From: Flavobacterium sp. UMI-01
GTDB lineage: Bacteria > Bacteroidota > Bacteroidia > Flavobacteriales > Flavobacteriaceae
DNA: 64,000 nucleotides
NCBI RefSeq assembly: GCF_019656315.1
Contig: NZ_BPLU01000038.1
Location: forward strand, 124,001-188,000
Reading direction: 5' to 3'
Below the pieces are notes generated by a model. The model was not told the origin of the DNA, did no database searches, and saw nothing but the letters and a program-made list of their open reading frames with translations. How positions within the stretch are numbered: the first letter of the stretch is position 1; every line of letters starts with the position of its first letter. The position numbers were made by a program, and so were the translations under genes. Shown here in pieces: positions 1 through 9,274 of the stretch.

Positions 1-1138
1 CTACTACACCGTTGTCTTGTTTTATCCTAGAATAATTAACTCGAAAACCTGCTTTTAATTTTTTACCCAACTTAAAATCAATATTGGATCTAAAAATGTA
101 TTTTTCAATTCCCGAGTTTTCTATCAATCCATCTTGATCGAAAAAATTAAGAGAATTATAATAACTAACATTACCATTTTCAGAAGCTCCCGAAATAGAT
201 ACATCAGCATTAAATATAGGAGAAGGATTGAGCAAAAGATCAAAATAGTCGTTATCAGGATAACTGGATGGATCTCCAGGTAAAGGTTCGGCTACCCCTC
301 TAAAACGCGCATCTTCATTCGTGTATTTAATTTGTTCTGCTTGAGATAAAAAGTTAGGTCTTTCAGGCACCAATTGTGTACTGGTATAAACCCCAGCACT
401 TACTTGAGGCTTACCACTTCCACTACCTGAACCATTTTTTGTCGTTACCAAAACAACCCCATTCGCACCTCGAGAACCATAAATAGCAATAGACGAAGCA
501 TCTTTCAATATTTCAATTGATTTTATATCATTAGAATTAAGATTATTCAAATCATAATTATTACCTACTATAATACCATCAATTACCCACAGTGGCTCAT
601 TGCTCCCTGTAATTGAGTTTCCTCCTCTTACTCTAATTGAGGTAGCCGCGCCAGGTGCACCACTATTTTGAGTTACCTGAACTCCTGAAGCTCTTCCTTG
701 CAACGCCTGGTCCACTCTAGATACTGGTACGGCTCTTATATCCTTAGCACTTACAGAAGAAACCGAACCGGTTAAATCGGATTTGCGTTGTGTCCCATAC
801 CCAATAATTACCACTTCATCGAGTTTATTGTCTTGCTCCAATACAACATTAATTTGTTTTTTATTCCCTACTGGAATTTCTTTGGACGCATACCCGATAT
901 AGGAAAAAACAAGAACATTTTGTGCTGTAGCATTAATTAAAAATTTACCATCCATATCCGAGCTCGTAGCCTGGGTGGTGCCTTTGATTAAAACTGTGGC
1001 CCCTGGTAAAGGCTGACCATCGGCCATAACGGTTCCTGAAATACTTTGCGCATTTGACATTGCTACAGAGAATAGCATCAAAAAAACGCATTTCCAAGTT
1101 TCTCGAAAACTTTGGAACATTTTAAATGTTAATTTCAT
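1..1138 (-). CDS. SusC/RagA-type TonB-dependent outer-membrane receptor, N-terminal part (runs off left edge)
   Basis: This is the N-terminal ~379 residues of a SusC-like TonB-dependent transporter that imports glycan oligosaccharides across the outer membrane together with a SusD lipoprotein. After a signal peptide ending near SNAQ comes a carboxypeptidase-regulatory-like domain (PGATVLIKGT, DMDGKF, FSYIGY), then a plug domain with KSDLTGSVSSV, QALQGRASGVQV, IRVRGG and the SusC hallmark LWVIDGI. The start is ATG at 1136-1138, about 27 bases below a predicted transcription start. The gene continues leftward out of the window, so its SusD partner would also lie outside. A separate SusD ends at the right edge, so the locus probably holds two SusC/D systems. 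It has its own copy of the 45-bp promoter module. The family call is firm; the ligand is inferred from the neighbours. Confidence 0.95.
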   Translation of the reverse strand, partial: MKLTFKMFQSFRETWKCVFLMLFSVAMSNAQSISGTVMADGQPLPGATVLIKGTTQATSSDMDGKFLINATAQNVLVFSYIGYASKEIPVGNKKQINVVLEQDNKLDEVVIIGYGTQRKSDLTGSVSSVSAKDIRAVPVSRVDQALQGRASGVQVTQNSGAPGAATSIRVRGGNSITGSNEPLWVIDGIIVGNNYDLNNLNSNDIKSIEILKDASSIAIYGSRGANGVVLVTTKNGSGSGSGKPQVSAGVYTSTQLVPERPNFLSQAEQIKYTNEDARFRGVAEPLPGDPSSYPDNDYFDLLLNPSPIFNADVSISGASENGNVSYYNSLNFFDQDGLIENSGIEKYIFRSNIDFKLGKKLKAGFRVNYSRIKQDNGVV

Positions 1139-1170
1139 AAATACTCTAGTTAATTTGGTTAATAATATCC

Positions 1171-1215
1171 CCAAATTATAATGTTATGTTAAAAAGCCTA
1201 TCCTGCTTTGTCCTG
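1171..1215 (-). promoter_or_regulatory. Promoter module 1: direct-repeat operator plus -7 box, upstream of susC
   Basis: Read on the minus strand, the operator CAGGACAAAGCAGGATA (1199-1215) is followed 20 bp later by TAATTTGG (1171-1178), a near match to the Bacteroidota -7 box TAnnTTTG. Both half-sites are intact. Transcription would start near 1165, about 27 bases before the susC ATG. Confidence 0.75.
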
Positions 1216-1511
1216 AATTAGCCTTAATTGTTAATATTTTTAACATTTATTTTTTTAACAAAAAAACTATCCTATTCAAATCCAACAACTTAACCTTTTC
1301 CCTGACTGTGGGGCAAAACAAATAACTTAACTCCTATCTTATGACATTTACTTCAAAATAGATGAGAAAAAAAATGAAGAAACACTTGCTAAAAACCAAA
1401 ACAATCCATTTATTTTCAATGAGTTAATTTTTAAAAAATCCCAATATCGCTTTTTAACTCTATGAAGTTTAAACAGTGTAGATTGTTAACCATTTCAAAG
1501 TAATGAAACCT

Positions 1512-1547
1512 TTATAAAAAACAATAGTAGGCCAGTGCCTACTATTG
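1512..1547 (-). terminator. Rho-independent terminator after the GH78 gene
   Basis: Perfect 11-bp arms (CAATAGTAGGC at 1522-1532 and its complement at 1537-1547) around a 4-base loop. On the minus strand they are followed by TTTTTTATAA. It sits 77 bases past the GH78 stop. The rest of the 485-base gap 1139-1623 holds promoter module 1 and AT-rich sequence in which I see no gene. Confidence 0.85.
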
Positions 1548-1623
1548 CTAAAAAAAAAATGCATATTACTATTGAAATCAAGACACTATTAAGAGTGTCC
1601 ATAATTTCAGGATTTTAATTTTC

Positions 1624-4485
1624 TTATTTCACATATGAAATGCTATACTTCCCTGAGCCCAAAACTACAGTCGATTTATTAATCAAAACGACTTTATTTT
1701 CTTTTTGAAAAGCCTCAAAAGCAACACCATTAATTTTCAAGGTTTGTAATTCTTTTGGAGTTAAAACCAGTTGTGCTTTGGTATTAAAAGGCACTTCTAA
1801 ATTCATTGAAAAATTAGAACCAGTTAATTTCCAACTGTTATGAATCATGCCATAAGGCGTAGGAACAGCAACAGTAGTATTGGTAAGGTTTTTTGGAAAA
1901 ACAGGATTTACAGTAAACGTTTTGTAACCCGCTCCTTCAAAAGTAGATTTAATTCCGCCGAGAGATTCGAAGAAATAAGCCGAAAACCCACTGTGCATGG
2001 GGTGGTTTAACGAATTGGTCAATCCTTCCATTTTGTCCCAATTAAACTGACGCTCAGGCCAAGTAGTAAAACCGTAATTCATAATATAAGTTTGACTTGG
2101 AAAGCTAGGTGTGGTTAAAATTTGGTGAGCCAAATCGGCTTTACCATATTTTGTTAGTACAGTATAGATGTAACGATTCCCGTGGATTCCCGTGGAATGA
2201 TGCCCACCTTTGACCACATTTATATCATATTCTAATCCGTTTAATACAGCAGTCATTTCAGACTCCGCTACCATTCCAAATTGTAAAGCCATTACTGTAG
2301 CCGTTTGGCTGCCGTACCATTTGAATTGCGTTGACGGAATAGTTGCTAAAAACTCCTTATTAAAAGCTTGAAACAACGCTTCTTTTTCTTTTTTCACTTT
2401 TTGTTCAAAAGCGGTATCCTGATTCATTTTGGCAAATTTTTCCATAATACCCAACACATCATAAAAATAAGCGTTGGCCGATACGATTGGGTCACACTCC
2501 ATAGCACCAGGGTTTTTCAAGCGATCCCAATTGGGTGGACACCAATCTCCCATCCCGTTTTGAATGATTCCTTTTTCATCTTTGAAGGATAAATAGTAAT
2601 TCGTCAAATCTTTCATATCTTCGTAATACTCCTTCACAATCGAATCATCGCCATAATAAAGGTAATTGTACCAAGGCAAATACATGGTAGCGACTCCCCA
2701 ATCCAATTTAGCTATACTAGAAGTGCGTTTTCCTGGCGCAATCATCGTAGGCACTTTATGCTTGATTTCGGGATTGTTGTTGGCTTTTACTGGAATCATT
2801 TGAGTACGAATGTCTTCCATGTATTTTTTATAGAAATTTTCCATGTCGTAGTTGTACAACGCATATTCGCAAAAAGCATGCGCATCGCCCAACCAACCAC
2901 ATTTTTCACGATGCGGACAATCCTCTGGGATTCCATGAATATTATCTACAATTGTCCATTTGCTAATGCTGTGCATTTTGTTAAACAAAGGCTCAGAGCA
3001 ACTAAAACTTCCTTTTTCCTGAATATCTGTTGCTACTAATACCGCCTGAATCATGGCAGCATCTGGCTTTGTTGTGATTCCTTTTAATTCGGCATATCGA
3101 AAACCGTGGTAGCTAAATTGTGGTTCCCAAGTCTCAAGACCTTCTCCTTTACAAATGTATTTGTAAACTTGTCGCATGCCATTGGCACCACCATCCGTAG
3201 AGCCCGGAAAAATATCTTTTCCATTTTGTGTCAAGGCTTCGGTGGTAGTGATTTCTATCAATTGTCCCTTTGTTCCCTTTACTTTTATTTTGACCCAACC
3301 TGCAATGTTTTGCCCAAAATCAACAATCCAGTTGCCATTGGTTCCTTTGAATATTTTTTGTGGCGTTAATTCTTTTAATTTTCGAATGGGCGGAATTTGT
3401 TGCGCACTGATTTTTTTTACTTCTGGCGAAATCACTTTGGCTTTACCCCAGTTTGTGTCTTTGTAATTGGTTTTGTTCCAATTTCCTAATTCAAAACGGG
3501 CATCGTAAGTATCACCCCCATAAATATTATTAAAAACGATAGGCCCTGTGTTTTCTTTCCAATTTTCGTTGGTAAAAAAATCAGCTTTAGTACCATCTTC
3601 ATAAGTAACTTTAATTAAAAGTCGCACTGCTGGAGGACCGTAAGAAATACTTTTCTCCGATTCCTTATCACTTTTCCACGAAATATCTTGACCGTAAAAA
3701 CCATTTCCTAATACTATTCCGATGGCATTTTGTCCCTTTTTAAAGGCATTGGTCACATCATAATGAACATAGTAAGCTTGTTTATCATAGTTAGAAGGCG
3801 CAGGATCTAATACATGATCGCCCACTTTTTTCCCGTTGATATACCATTCGTAGTAACCTAACCCACAGATGTACGCTTGGGCATTTTTAATTTTTTTTTG
3901 GGTCGAAATTTCATTTCTAAAATACCCTGCAGCTTGCCCTGCCACCATTTCTGGTTCTTTCATTTTACCAATTTGGTATTCTCTAAAACGATGTGGCGAA
4001 GTACGGTTGTCTTTGTTGAGACTAATCCATTTCGACTCGCCCCAATTGTTTTTATCCAGCAAACCCATTTGAAAAGTCTGTACCGAAGACCAATTAGAAG
4101 ATTCTCCCTTATCGTCCCAAATTTTAACTTTCCAATAGTATTTTTGAGTAGCTTGTAGCTCCTTACCTGTATATTTGACATAGGCAGATTTCGAAGATTT
4201 TACCTGATTGGAATTCCATAAATCGGCCTCTTTTTCGTTCAATTTAGCCTCAGTTGAAGCTACCAAAACCTGATAAGCCGATTGTGATTTATTGTACCCT
4301 TTTGTTTTTATTATCCAAGATAAAGATGGTTGCTTGTTCTCAATAGCAGTTGGGTTAGCGATGGCATCACAAGTCAATGACTCAAATATAAGTTCTTCGT
4401 TTACGCTCTCTTTAGCTATAAAGCCAAAAGAAAAACTCAATAGTAGTACTACCAAAAGTGGTATTAAAAATTTTATTTTTTTCAT
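1624..4485 (-). CDS. GH78 alpha-L-rhamnosidase, secreted
   Basis: GH78 enzymes remove terminal alpha-L-rhamnose by inversion; this one is probably periplasmic. The N-terminal signal peptide begins MKKIKFLIPLL. Next come the Ig-like module typical of bacterial rhamnosidases (NPTAIENKQPSLSW), the beta-sandwich domains and the (alpha/alpha)6 barrel. The signature DCPHREKCGWLGD (about residue 520) has the Asp, Glu and Asp in the spacing of the GH78 acid site, and the Glu of TTWPERQF (about 810) fits the general base. An in-frame ATG lies 27 bases upstream at 4512, but the predicted -7 box at 4514-4521 would place the transcription start inside that extension, so I chose 4485. The length (~953 aa) is normal for GH78. 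It has its own promoter module and terminator, so it is probably monocistronic. In an ulvan setting the substrate is probably desulfated rhamnosyl oligosaccharides (inference). Confidence 0.93.
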   Translation of the reverse strand: MKKIKFLIPLLVVLLLSFSFGFIAKESVNEELIFESLTCDAIANPTAIENKQPSLSWIIKTKGYNKSQSAYQVLVASTEAKLNEKEADLWNSNQVKSSKSAYVKYTGKELQATQKYYWKVKIWDDKGESSNWSSVQTFQMGLLDKNNWGESKWISLNKDNRTSPHRFREYQIGKMKEPEMVAGQAAGYFRNEISTQKKIKNAQAYICGLGYYEWYINGKKVGDHVLDPAPSNYDKQAYYVHYDVTNAFKKGQNAIGIVLGNGFYGQDISWKSDKESEKSISYGPPAVRLLIKVTYEDGTKADFFTNENWKENTGPIVFNNIYGGDTYDARFELGNWNKTNYKDTNWGKAKVISPEVKKISAQQIPPIRKLKELTPQKIFKGTNGNWIVDFGQNIAGWVKIKVKGTKGQLIEITTTEALTQNGKDIFPGSTDGGANGMRQVYKYICKGEGLETWEPQFSYHGFRYAELKGITTKPDAAMIQAVLVATDIQEKGSFSCSEPLFNKMHSISKWTIVDNIHGIPEDCPHREKCGWLGDAHAFCEYALYNYDMENFYKKYMEDIRTQMIPVKANNNPEIKHKVPTMIAPGKRTSSIAKLDWGVATMYLPWYNYLYYGDDSIVKEYYEDMKDLTNYYLSFKDEKGIIQNGMGDWCPPNWDRLKNPGAMECDPIVSANAYFYDVLGIMEKFAKMNQDTAFEQKVKKEKEALFQAFNKEFLATIPSTQFKWYGSQTATVMALQFGMVAESEMTAVLNGLEYDINVVKGGHHSTGIHGNRYIYTVLTKYGKADLAHQILTTPSFPSQTYIMNYGFTTWPERQFNWDKMEGLTNSLNHPMHSGFSAYFFESLGGIKSTFEGAGYKTFTVNPVFPKNLTNTTVAVPTPYGMIHNSWKLTGSNFSMNLEVPFNTKAQLVLTPKELQTLKINGVAFEAFQKENKVVLINKSTVVLGSGKYSISYVK

Positions 4486-4513
4486 TTTTTTTATTAAGGT
4501 CTTGGTTACCATT

Positions 4514-4558
4514 CAAAGTTAATTAACAGAACAATAAGTGCTGTCCTGTATAGTCCTG
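4514..4558 (-). promoter_or_regulatory. Promoter module 2, upstream of GH78
   Basis: Operator CAGGACTATACAGGACA (4542-4558 on the minus strand) has two perfect CAGGAC half-sites 10 bp apart. Twenty bases downstream lies a consensus -7 box TAACTTTG (4514-4521). Transcription would start near 4507, below the ATG at 4512, which argues for translation from 4485. Confidence 0.85.
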
Positions 4559-4692
4559 TATTTTTTTTAAGGATAATAAAACTGCTAGGAATAAAAACAA
4601 GTAGTTTATAAATTAATTGTTTAAATTACATTCTTAGTCATTAAAAAAATCAAACGCTTAGAAGTTTACTTAAGCCCCTTGAACGTCGATAT

Positions 4693-7533
4693 CTACTCAA
4701 TTTCTAAGTTTACTCGCTCTGATTTACCAGAAGGTTTATTCCAATTGATGAACATAGAAACCGACCCCTTTACTTGCTCGTTTATCTGATTGGGTTGTCC
4801 ATCAGGGCCAAACTCTGTTGGTGCTTTCCATTTTGAACCCACGGCCGATATGTAATCAAAAAAGAATAAACCTTCTTGTGGGGGATAACTCCAGCTAGCA
4901 AATTTAGGATCGTAGCCATTGATAGGGTTGAGTACTCCCAGCACCACATTTGTATTGTTTTTAAAACCTAGATTAAGATTATTTTTAAGATAAAATACCG
5001 CCCAATTCCAAGGAGCAAAACAACCTTCAAACTCGGGTTGGTTATATACTTCTCCTGGAATATTTACAAGTTTATCTACCGCATAGACATCAAGAGTTCC
5101 TCCTTCGGTACGGTTTTTCCAGATTCTGGCAGGACCTTCACCTCGATATCGCTTGCGGAGCACATCACTAGCAGCTACTTCCATCCCTATTCCGGCATAG
5201 TTATACGCTCCTTTGGTTAAGGTATAGGCGTAATCTAAAATTATTTCGCCTGTTGGTTTAACTGTCCATTTAATAAAATCAAAACCTTTGGTGTTTTTTG
5301 ATTCAATAATCCATTGATTGCCTTCTTTTTTGATGGTTGCTTTTGATGATTCTGAGATGTTGTTAACCAAGTTCTTATCAACAGCTTCAAAAGTTAGAAA
5401 CGGAAATTTTTTTATCGAACTTTCTTTACCTTGGTCTAAAACAGACAATAATTGACCGCTATTCTCATCAAAATTAAGAGTGATATTGTCTCGTTGAAGG
5501 CTAAAATTATTTGTTTTATTTTGTATAAAATCGGCTTCCATACTAGCTCTAAAAACCGGTCTTTGGGAGGTAGTTATAGCAATGCGTTTATCATAAACCA
5601 ACAGTCCTTTTGGGTCATAGACTTCAATCGCCAGGGCATCGTTATTCACAAAAGATTCGGGTAAATTTATGTTCAAAATTCCTTTGGCTCCAGCCAAAAC
5701 ATCGGCCACCACTTTGCCCAAAGCCACTGTACGATGCCCATTGACTGTGCCATCAGGATTGGCAAAATTGATAAGTTTCCAGCGTATTTCACATTGGTTC
5801 AAATTGGCAAAACTAAACTTATTATGTACCGCAATTTCACCCTTAAAACTAGCATCGATACTATCTTTGTCAATCACTACAGGCGACCAAATTTCGCGCA
5901 CACCATAATAACTTCCATCTTTTTCGCCATTAGGCCCTACAATCCCATCAGCCGCTTTGTTGTGTTGGTTGTCTATGGTGTAGCCCATATCGGTACGCAT
6001 CAGTCCTTCATCGAATAATGCCCAAATCATGATTCCACCTCCTACTTTTGATTTTTCAAACAAATCCCAATAAGTTTTTAAATTGGCCGCTCCACCACCA
6101 TCATACAAAGCATGCAAGGTTTCATTAGGCATATAAATATGATTTTCTTCAAAAAGATTTTTCTTGATACTCTCATAATTTGGATAATAGGTTGTATTTA
6201 CAATATCCCAAGCAGGTTTGTAATTGGCAAAAATATCATTGTTTTTGGCTTCATTCTTTAAGGGACGTCTTTTTTGAATATCCCATTCCATAAATACTGC
6301 GTCTAATTGCGGGTTGTGTGCCATGTGGTTTCCGTTGCTCCACAACACTACCGACGGATGATTGACATCTCTTACCACCATTTCTTTGACCAATTTAGAA
6401 CCAATTTCGGTATCTAATGGGCGGTACCAACCGGTAGTTTCTACCATAGCCATCAATCCTAAGGAGTCGCAAACCCTTAAAAAATAAGCATCGGCAGGGT
6501 AATGTGATGCGCGAACACAGTTAAAATTAAGGTCTTGCATCAAACGCACATTTTCTATCATGTCTTTTTTGGAAAGGGTACGTCCTGTTTCGGGTCTAAA
6601 ACAATGCATGCTGGCACCTTTTAACAAAAGGCGTTTCCCGTTCAAATAAAAACCATCATGGTCAAGTACTTCAAAGGTTCTAAAACCAAAAGTTTCTTTG
6701 TAAGTATGTAGTGTTTCTTTCTTATTTTTTAATTCAATTTCTACCGAATACAAATTAGGAAATTCATGCGACCACAATTTTATGTCTTTAAAATTTGCGC
6801 TTAGTGATGTCTTTTCGCTAGTGATTTTTGAAGTGAATGTTTTACCTATTTTATGATGTTCTTTGTCATACAGTTGCGCACTAATGGTAGTTGCGTTTTT
6901 TACCCCTTGAGTATATACCCACATATCAAAATCTCCCGTCATCTTGGCATCAATAGCTACATGCTCTATAAATTCGGCAGCTACTTCCTCAATAAACACT
7001 GGGCGAAAAATACCGCTAAACATCCAATAATCAGCAAAACGCTCGGCTGCTACTAAGGATTCATTGGTAGAACTACTGTTTACTTCTACTTCTAGATTAT
7101 TTTCTCCTTCTTTAAGAAAATCAGTAATTTCAAATTTAAACTCCGTAAAACCACCTTGGTGCAAGCCTACCTTTTTTCCGTTTACGCTTATTTTGGTATC
7201 GGTCATAGAACCTTGGAATACGATAAAATAACGTTTGTTTGTTTTTGGAGAAAAATTGAATGCGTGCTGATAATTCCCCACAGGGAGTTTTCTATTTTCT
7301 AATTTGTCCATCCCGTACATATAATCGCCAAAACCTTCGGTCTCCCAATTAGAAGGAACAGGTATTGTGGTCCAAAAACCGCTGTTGCGCCCTTCGGAAA
7401 TTTTAAACCCCCAGTCAATCGCAGTTGTAGCGTCTTCGCCTGACAAATAAATTTTTCGTTGCGCATTGGTTAAATTTACCACTAAAAACATAGAGGCAAC
7501 GACTATATAAAAATTCGTTTTAAATAAAAACAT
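4693..7533 (-). CDS. GH2-family protein with His in the usual acid/base position
   Basis: A 946-aa secreted protein (signal peptide ending NLTNAQ) with the standard GH2 order: jelly-roll sugar-binding domain (SNWETEGFG, FQGSMTDTKISVNG), Ig-like domain, TIM barrel (FGFRTFEV, KGASMHCFRPETGR) and C-terminal beta-sandwich domains. GH2 members are retaining beta-glycosidases. The segment that normally reads SLGNE, carrying the acid/base Glu, here reads WSNGNHMAHN with His at residue 403 (codon CAC). A plausible nucleophile remains, Glu471 in NETLHALYDGG. The enzyme may therefore be inactive as a classical beta-glycosidase, use another proton donor, or act by a different mechanism. GH2 genes are known in ulvan PULs. 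I see no promoter module in the 261-base gap upstream. Family call firm; activity open. Confidence 0.88.
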   Translation of the reverse strand: MFLFKTNFYIVVASMFLVVNLTNAQRKIYLSGEDATTAIDWGFKISEGRNSGFWTTIPVPSNWETEGFGDYMYGMDKLENRKLPVGNYQHAFNFSPKTNKRYFIVFQGSMTDTKISVNGKKVGLHQGGFTEFKFEITDFLKEGENNLEVEVNSSSTNESLVAAERFADYWMFSGIFRPVFIEEVAAEFIEHVAIDAKMTGDFDMWVYTQGVKNATTISAQLYDKEHHKIGKTFTSKITSEKTSLSANFKDIKLWSHEFPNLYSVEIELKNKKETLHTYKETFGFRTFEVLDHDGFYLNGKRLLLKGASMHCFRPETGRTLSKKDMIENVRLMQDLNFNCVRASHYPADAYFLRVCDSLGLMAMVETTGWYRPLDTEIGSKLVKEMVVRDVNHPSVVLWSNGNHMAHNPQLDAVFMEWDIQKRRPLKNEAKNNDIFANYKPAWDIVNTTYYPNYESIKKNLFEENHIYMPNETLHALYDGGGAANLKTYWDLFEKSKVGGGIMIWALFDEGLMRTDMGYTIDNQHNKAADGIVGPNGEKDGSYYGVREIWSPVVIDKDSIDASFKGEIAVHNKFSFANLNQCEIRWKLINFANPDGTVNGHRTVALGKVVADVLAGAKGILNINLPESFVNNDALAIEVYDPKGLLVYDKRIAITTSQRPVFRASMEADFIQNKTNNFSLQRDNITLNFDENSGQLLSVLDQGKESSIKKFPFLTFEAVDKNLVNNISESSKATIKKEGNQWIIESKNTKGFDFIKWTVKPTGEIILDYAYTLTKGAYNYAGIGMEVAASDVLRKRYRGEGPARIWKNRTEGGTLDVYAVDKLVNIPGEVYNQPEFEGCFAPWNWAVFYLKNNLNLGFKNNTNVVLGVLNPINGYDPKFASWSYPPQEGLFFFDYISAVGSKWKAPTEFGPDGQPNQINEQVKGSVSMFINWNKPSGKSERVNLEIE

Positions 7534-7730
7534 ACTTGATAAAGTATTAAAATTAATTTGACTTATTTAGATTAAACAAGATTATATTTCTTCCTTTTGA
7601 TATTGAATTAATCCCAAACAAACGAAGTAATAAAAAACTGTTTCTATATCTTTTAACCAACTTCAACATTAGTCTTAACCGTTAAAAAAAGATAAACACT
7701 AACTGATTACGACACGAATCGGTTGTTGTT

Positions 7731-7775
7731 TTTATAAAAAAACACAGTTAAAAATAATTTTAAAACTGTGTTTTT
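7731..7775 (-). terminator. Terminator closing the three-sulfatase operon
   Basis: Arms AAAAACACAGTT (7738-7749) and AACTGTGTTTTT (7764-7775) with extra A/T pairing inward. The hairpin lies 20 bases after the sulfatase stop at 7795 and is U-rich on the minus strand. The remaining gap to 7534 is AT-rich and presumably holds the GH2 promoter, which I cannot place. Confidence 0.8.
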
Positions 7776-7794
7776 CAACGAAAGATTAATTAAG

Positions 7795-9261
7795 CTACCA
7801 ATGCTTAATAATTAAATAATCCTCTTCTTTTAAGGTGTTTTTTATAGCATCCGGAATTTTTCTTCTCGGCGTATCTTCGTCTAGTCTGAAACCCGCTTTG
7901 CCCTTTCCTTTTATCAAAGGCATCGTTCCTGCTTGCTCGTTCAAAAAGTCGCCTTGAGCTTTCATCCAGCTAAACAAGTCTTTTGTTAATCGCTCCTTTA
8001 TCTCTTTTAATTCGGGCTTGTTTATTAAATTATGCTGTTCAAAAGGGTCATTTTGCAAATCATATAATTCTTCAAAGGGTTCGTTTTTAAAAGCATTAGC
8101 TCCTCTACGAATGAAAAAATCAACATTGGGTTTATTTGTTAGATTTTTCTCTACCACATCAACAGAATTAAAGTTTCGGATGTATTTGTAACGGCTATCA
8201 CGAATCATTCGAGACGGAAAAACTTCCGAATTGAGAATGTTTTGATTGGTTCTCACCCCATAAACGTATTGATGAATAGCAGAATCTGTCCCTTTTAAAA
8301 TGGGCAAAAAGCTAGTACCATCCATATCAGGAGTCGCTTTGCCACCAGCAATTTCCATAAAAGTAGGCAACACATCGGTATAATGAATGAGCTGTTTGGA
8401 TTTGATTCCCGGTTTAATCACCTTTGGCCAACGAGCCACAAAGGGTACTTTCAACCCAATATCTTTTACTGTAAATTTCCCTGAAACTCCGTGGTCTGCA
8501 CTGTAAATAACTAGCGTATTATCTCCCAAATAGTTGTCGGCCGCTGTAAGCACTTGATCTAATTGTTTGTTATCTTCTTCAATACTTCTGTAATAACCTG
8601 CTTTGTCTTTTACAAAAGCAGCATTGTTCTTTTTACTTTCATTAAAAGGATAAAACTTAATATCCTTTACAGTAGCTCCATCTACATTAAAATACTCTGA
8701 ATGTGGATAATAGGAAGTAACCAGCATACAAAAAGGTTTCTTAGCTTTTTTAAAATAACTCTGAATACTGTCAATAGGGATGTATTCTCTTGGCCCTTCG
8801 GGTCTTTCTACCGCATGCCATTCTTTGTCCCAATCAAAAACCTCATCAGGACTCACATGGCTTTTTCCTGCCAAAACCACTTCATACCCAAGTTTTCGCA
8901 GCTGCTTGGTAATACTTACGATATCGGGTTTTACTTTGGAATGATTGGCAAAACAACCGTTTTTCAAAGGATATTTTCCTGTGAATAATTGCGATCGACT
9001 AGGCGCACAAATGGCCTGAGCGGTAAAAGCATTTTCGAACAAAATCCCTTCTCGGGCAATTCGGTCCACAGCGGGAGTTTTTACTTTTTCGTTTCCGTAA
9101 CAACCGTAATCATAGACATCTTGGTCATCAGCCAAATAAAATATAATGTTGGGCTGTGTGTTTTTAACATTTGCTTGCTGATTTTTCTTTTGAGCCGAAC
9201 AAGAAGTCATTGTTAAAGCGATACATCCAAAAACAAAGAATATCAGACTATTTTTTCTCAT
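7795..9261 (-). CDS. S1-family sulfatase, predicted lipoprotein
   Basis: Type I sulfatases hydrolyse sulfate esters with a formylglycine made from a Cys or Ser in C/S-x-P/A-x-R. Here the site is CAPSRSQLFTG with Cys85. The N-terminal metal-binding segment is YLADDQD and a later one is YSADHG. A lipobox (TMTSC) ends the signal peptide, so the enzyme is probably anchored in the periplasm or at the cell surface. The length of 488 aa is normal. It is the last gene of a three-sulfatase set, 13 bases downstream of the next sulfatase, and is followed by a terminator. In this PUL it would remove sulfate from rhamnose-3-sulfate or another sulfated residue of ulvan oligosaccharides (inference). I cannot fix the S1 subfamily. 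Maturation would need an anaerobic-type or FGE-type maturase that is not in the window. Confidence 0.93.
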   Translation of the reverse strand: MRKNSLIFFVFGCIALTMTSCSAQKKNQQANVKNTQPNIIFYLADDQDVYDYGCYGNEKVKTPAVDRIAREGILFENAFTAQAICAPSRSQLFTGKYPLKNGCFANHSKVKPDIVSITKQLRKLGYEVVLAGKSHVSPDEVFDWDKEWHAVERPEGPREYIPIDSIQSYFKKAKKPFCMLVTSYYPHSEYFNVDGATVKDIKFYPFNESKKNNAAFVKDKAGYYRSIEEDNKQLDQVLTAADNYLGDNTLVIYSADHGVSGKFTVKDIGLKVPFVARWPKVIKPGIKSKQLIHYTDVLPTFMEIAGGKATPDMDGTSFLPILKGTDSAIHQYVYGVRTNQNILNSEVFPSRMIRDSRYKYIRNFNSVDVVEKNLTNKPNVDFFIRRGANAFKNEPFEELYDLQNDPFEQHNLINKPELKEIKERLTKDLFSWMKAQGDFLNEQAGTMPLIKGKGKAGFRLDEDTPRRKIPDAIKNTLKEEDYLIIKHW

Positions 9262-9274
9262 TTTATTGTACTAA

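Noticed and set aside
1264..1316. CTATCCTATTC and CCCTGACTGTGGGG, partial operator look-alikes
   Set aside because: Neither has two half-sites at 10-bp period and neither is placed ahead of a start codon with a -7 box.
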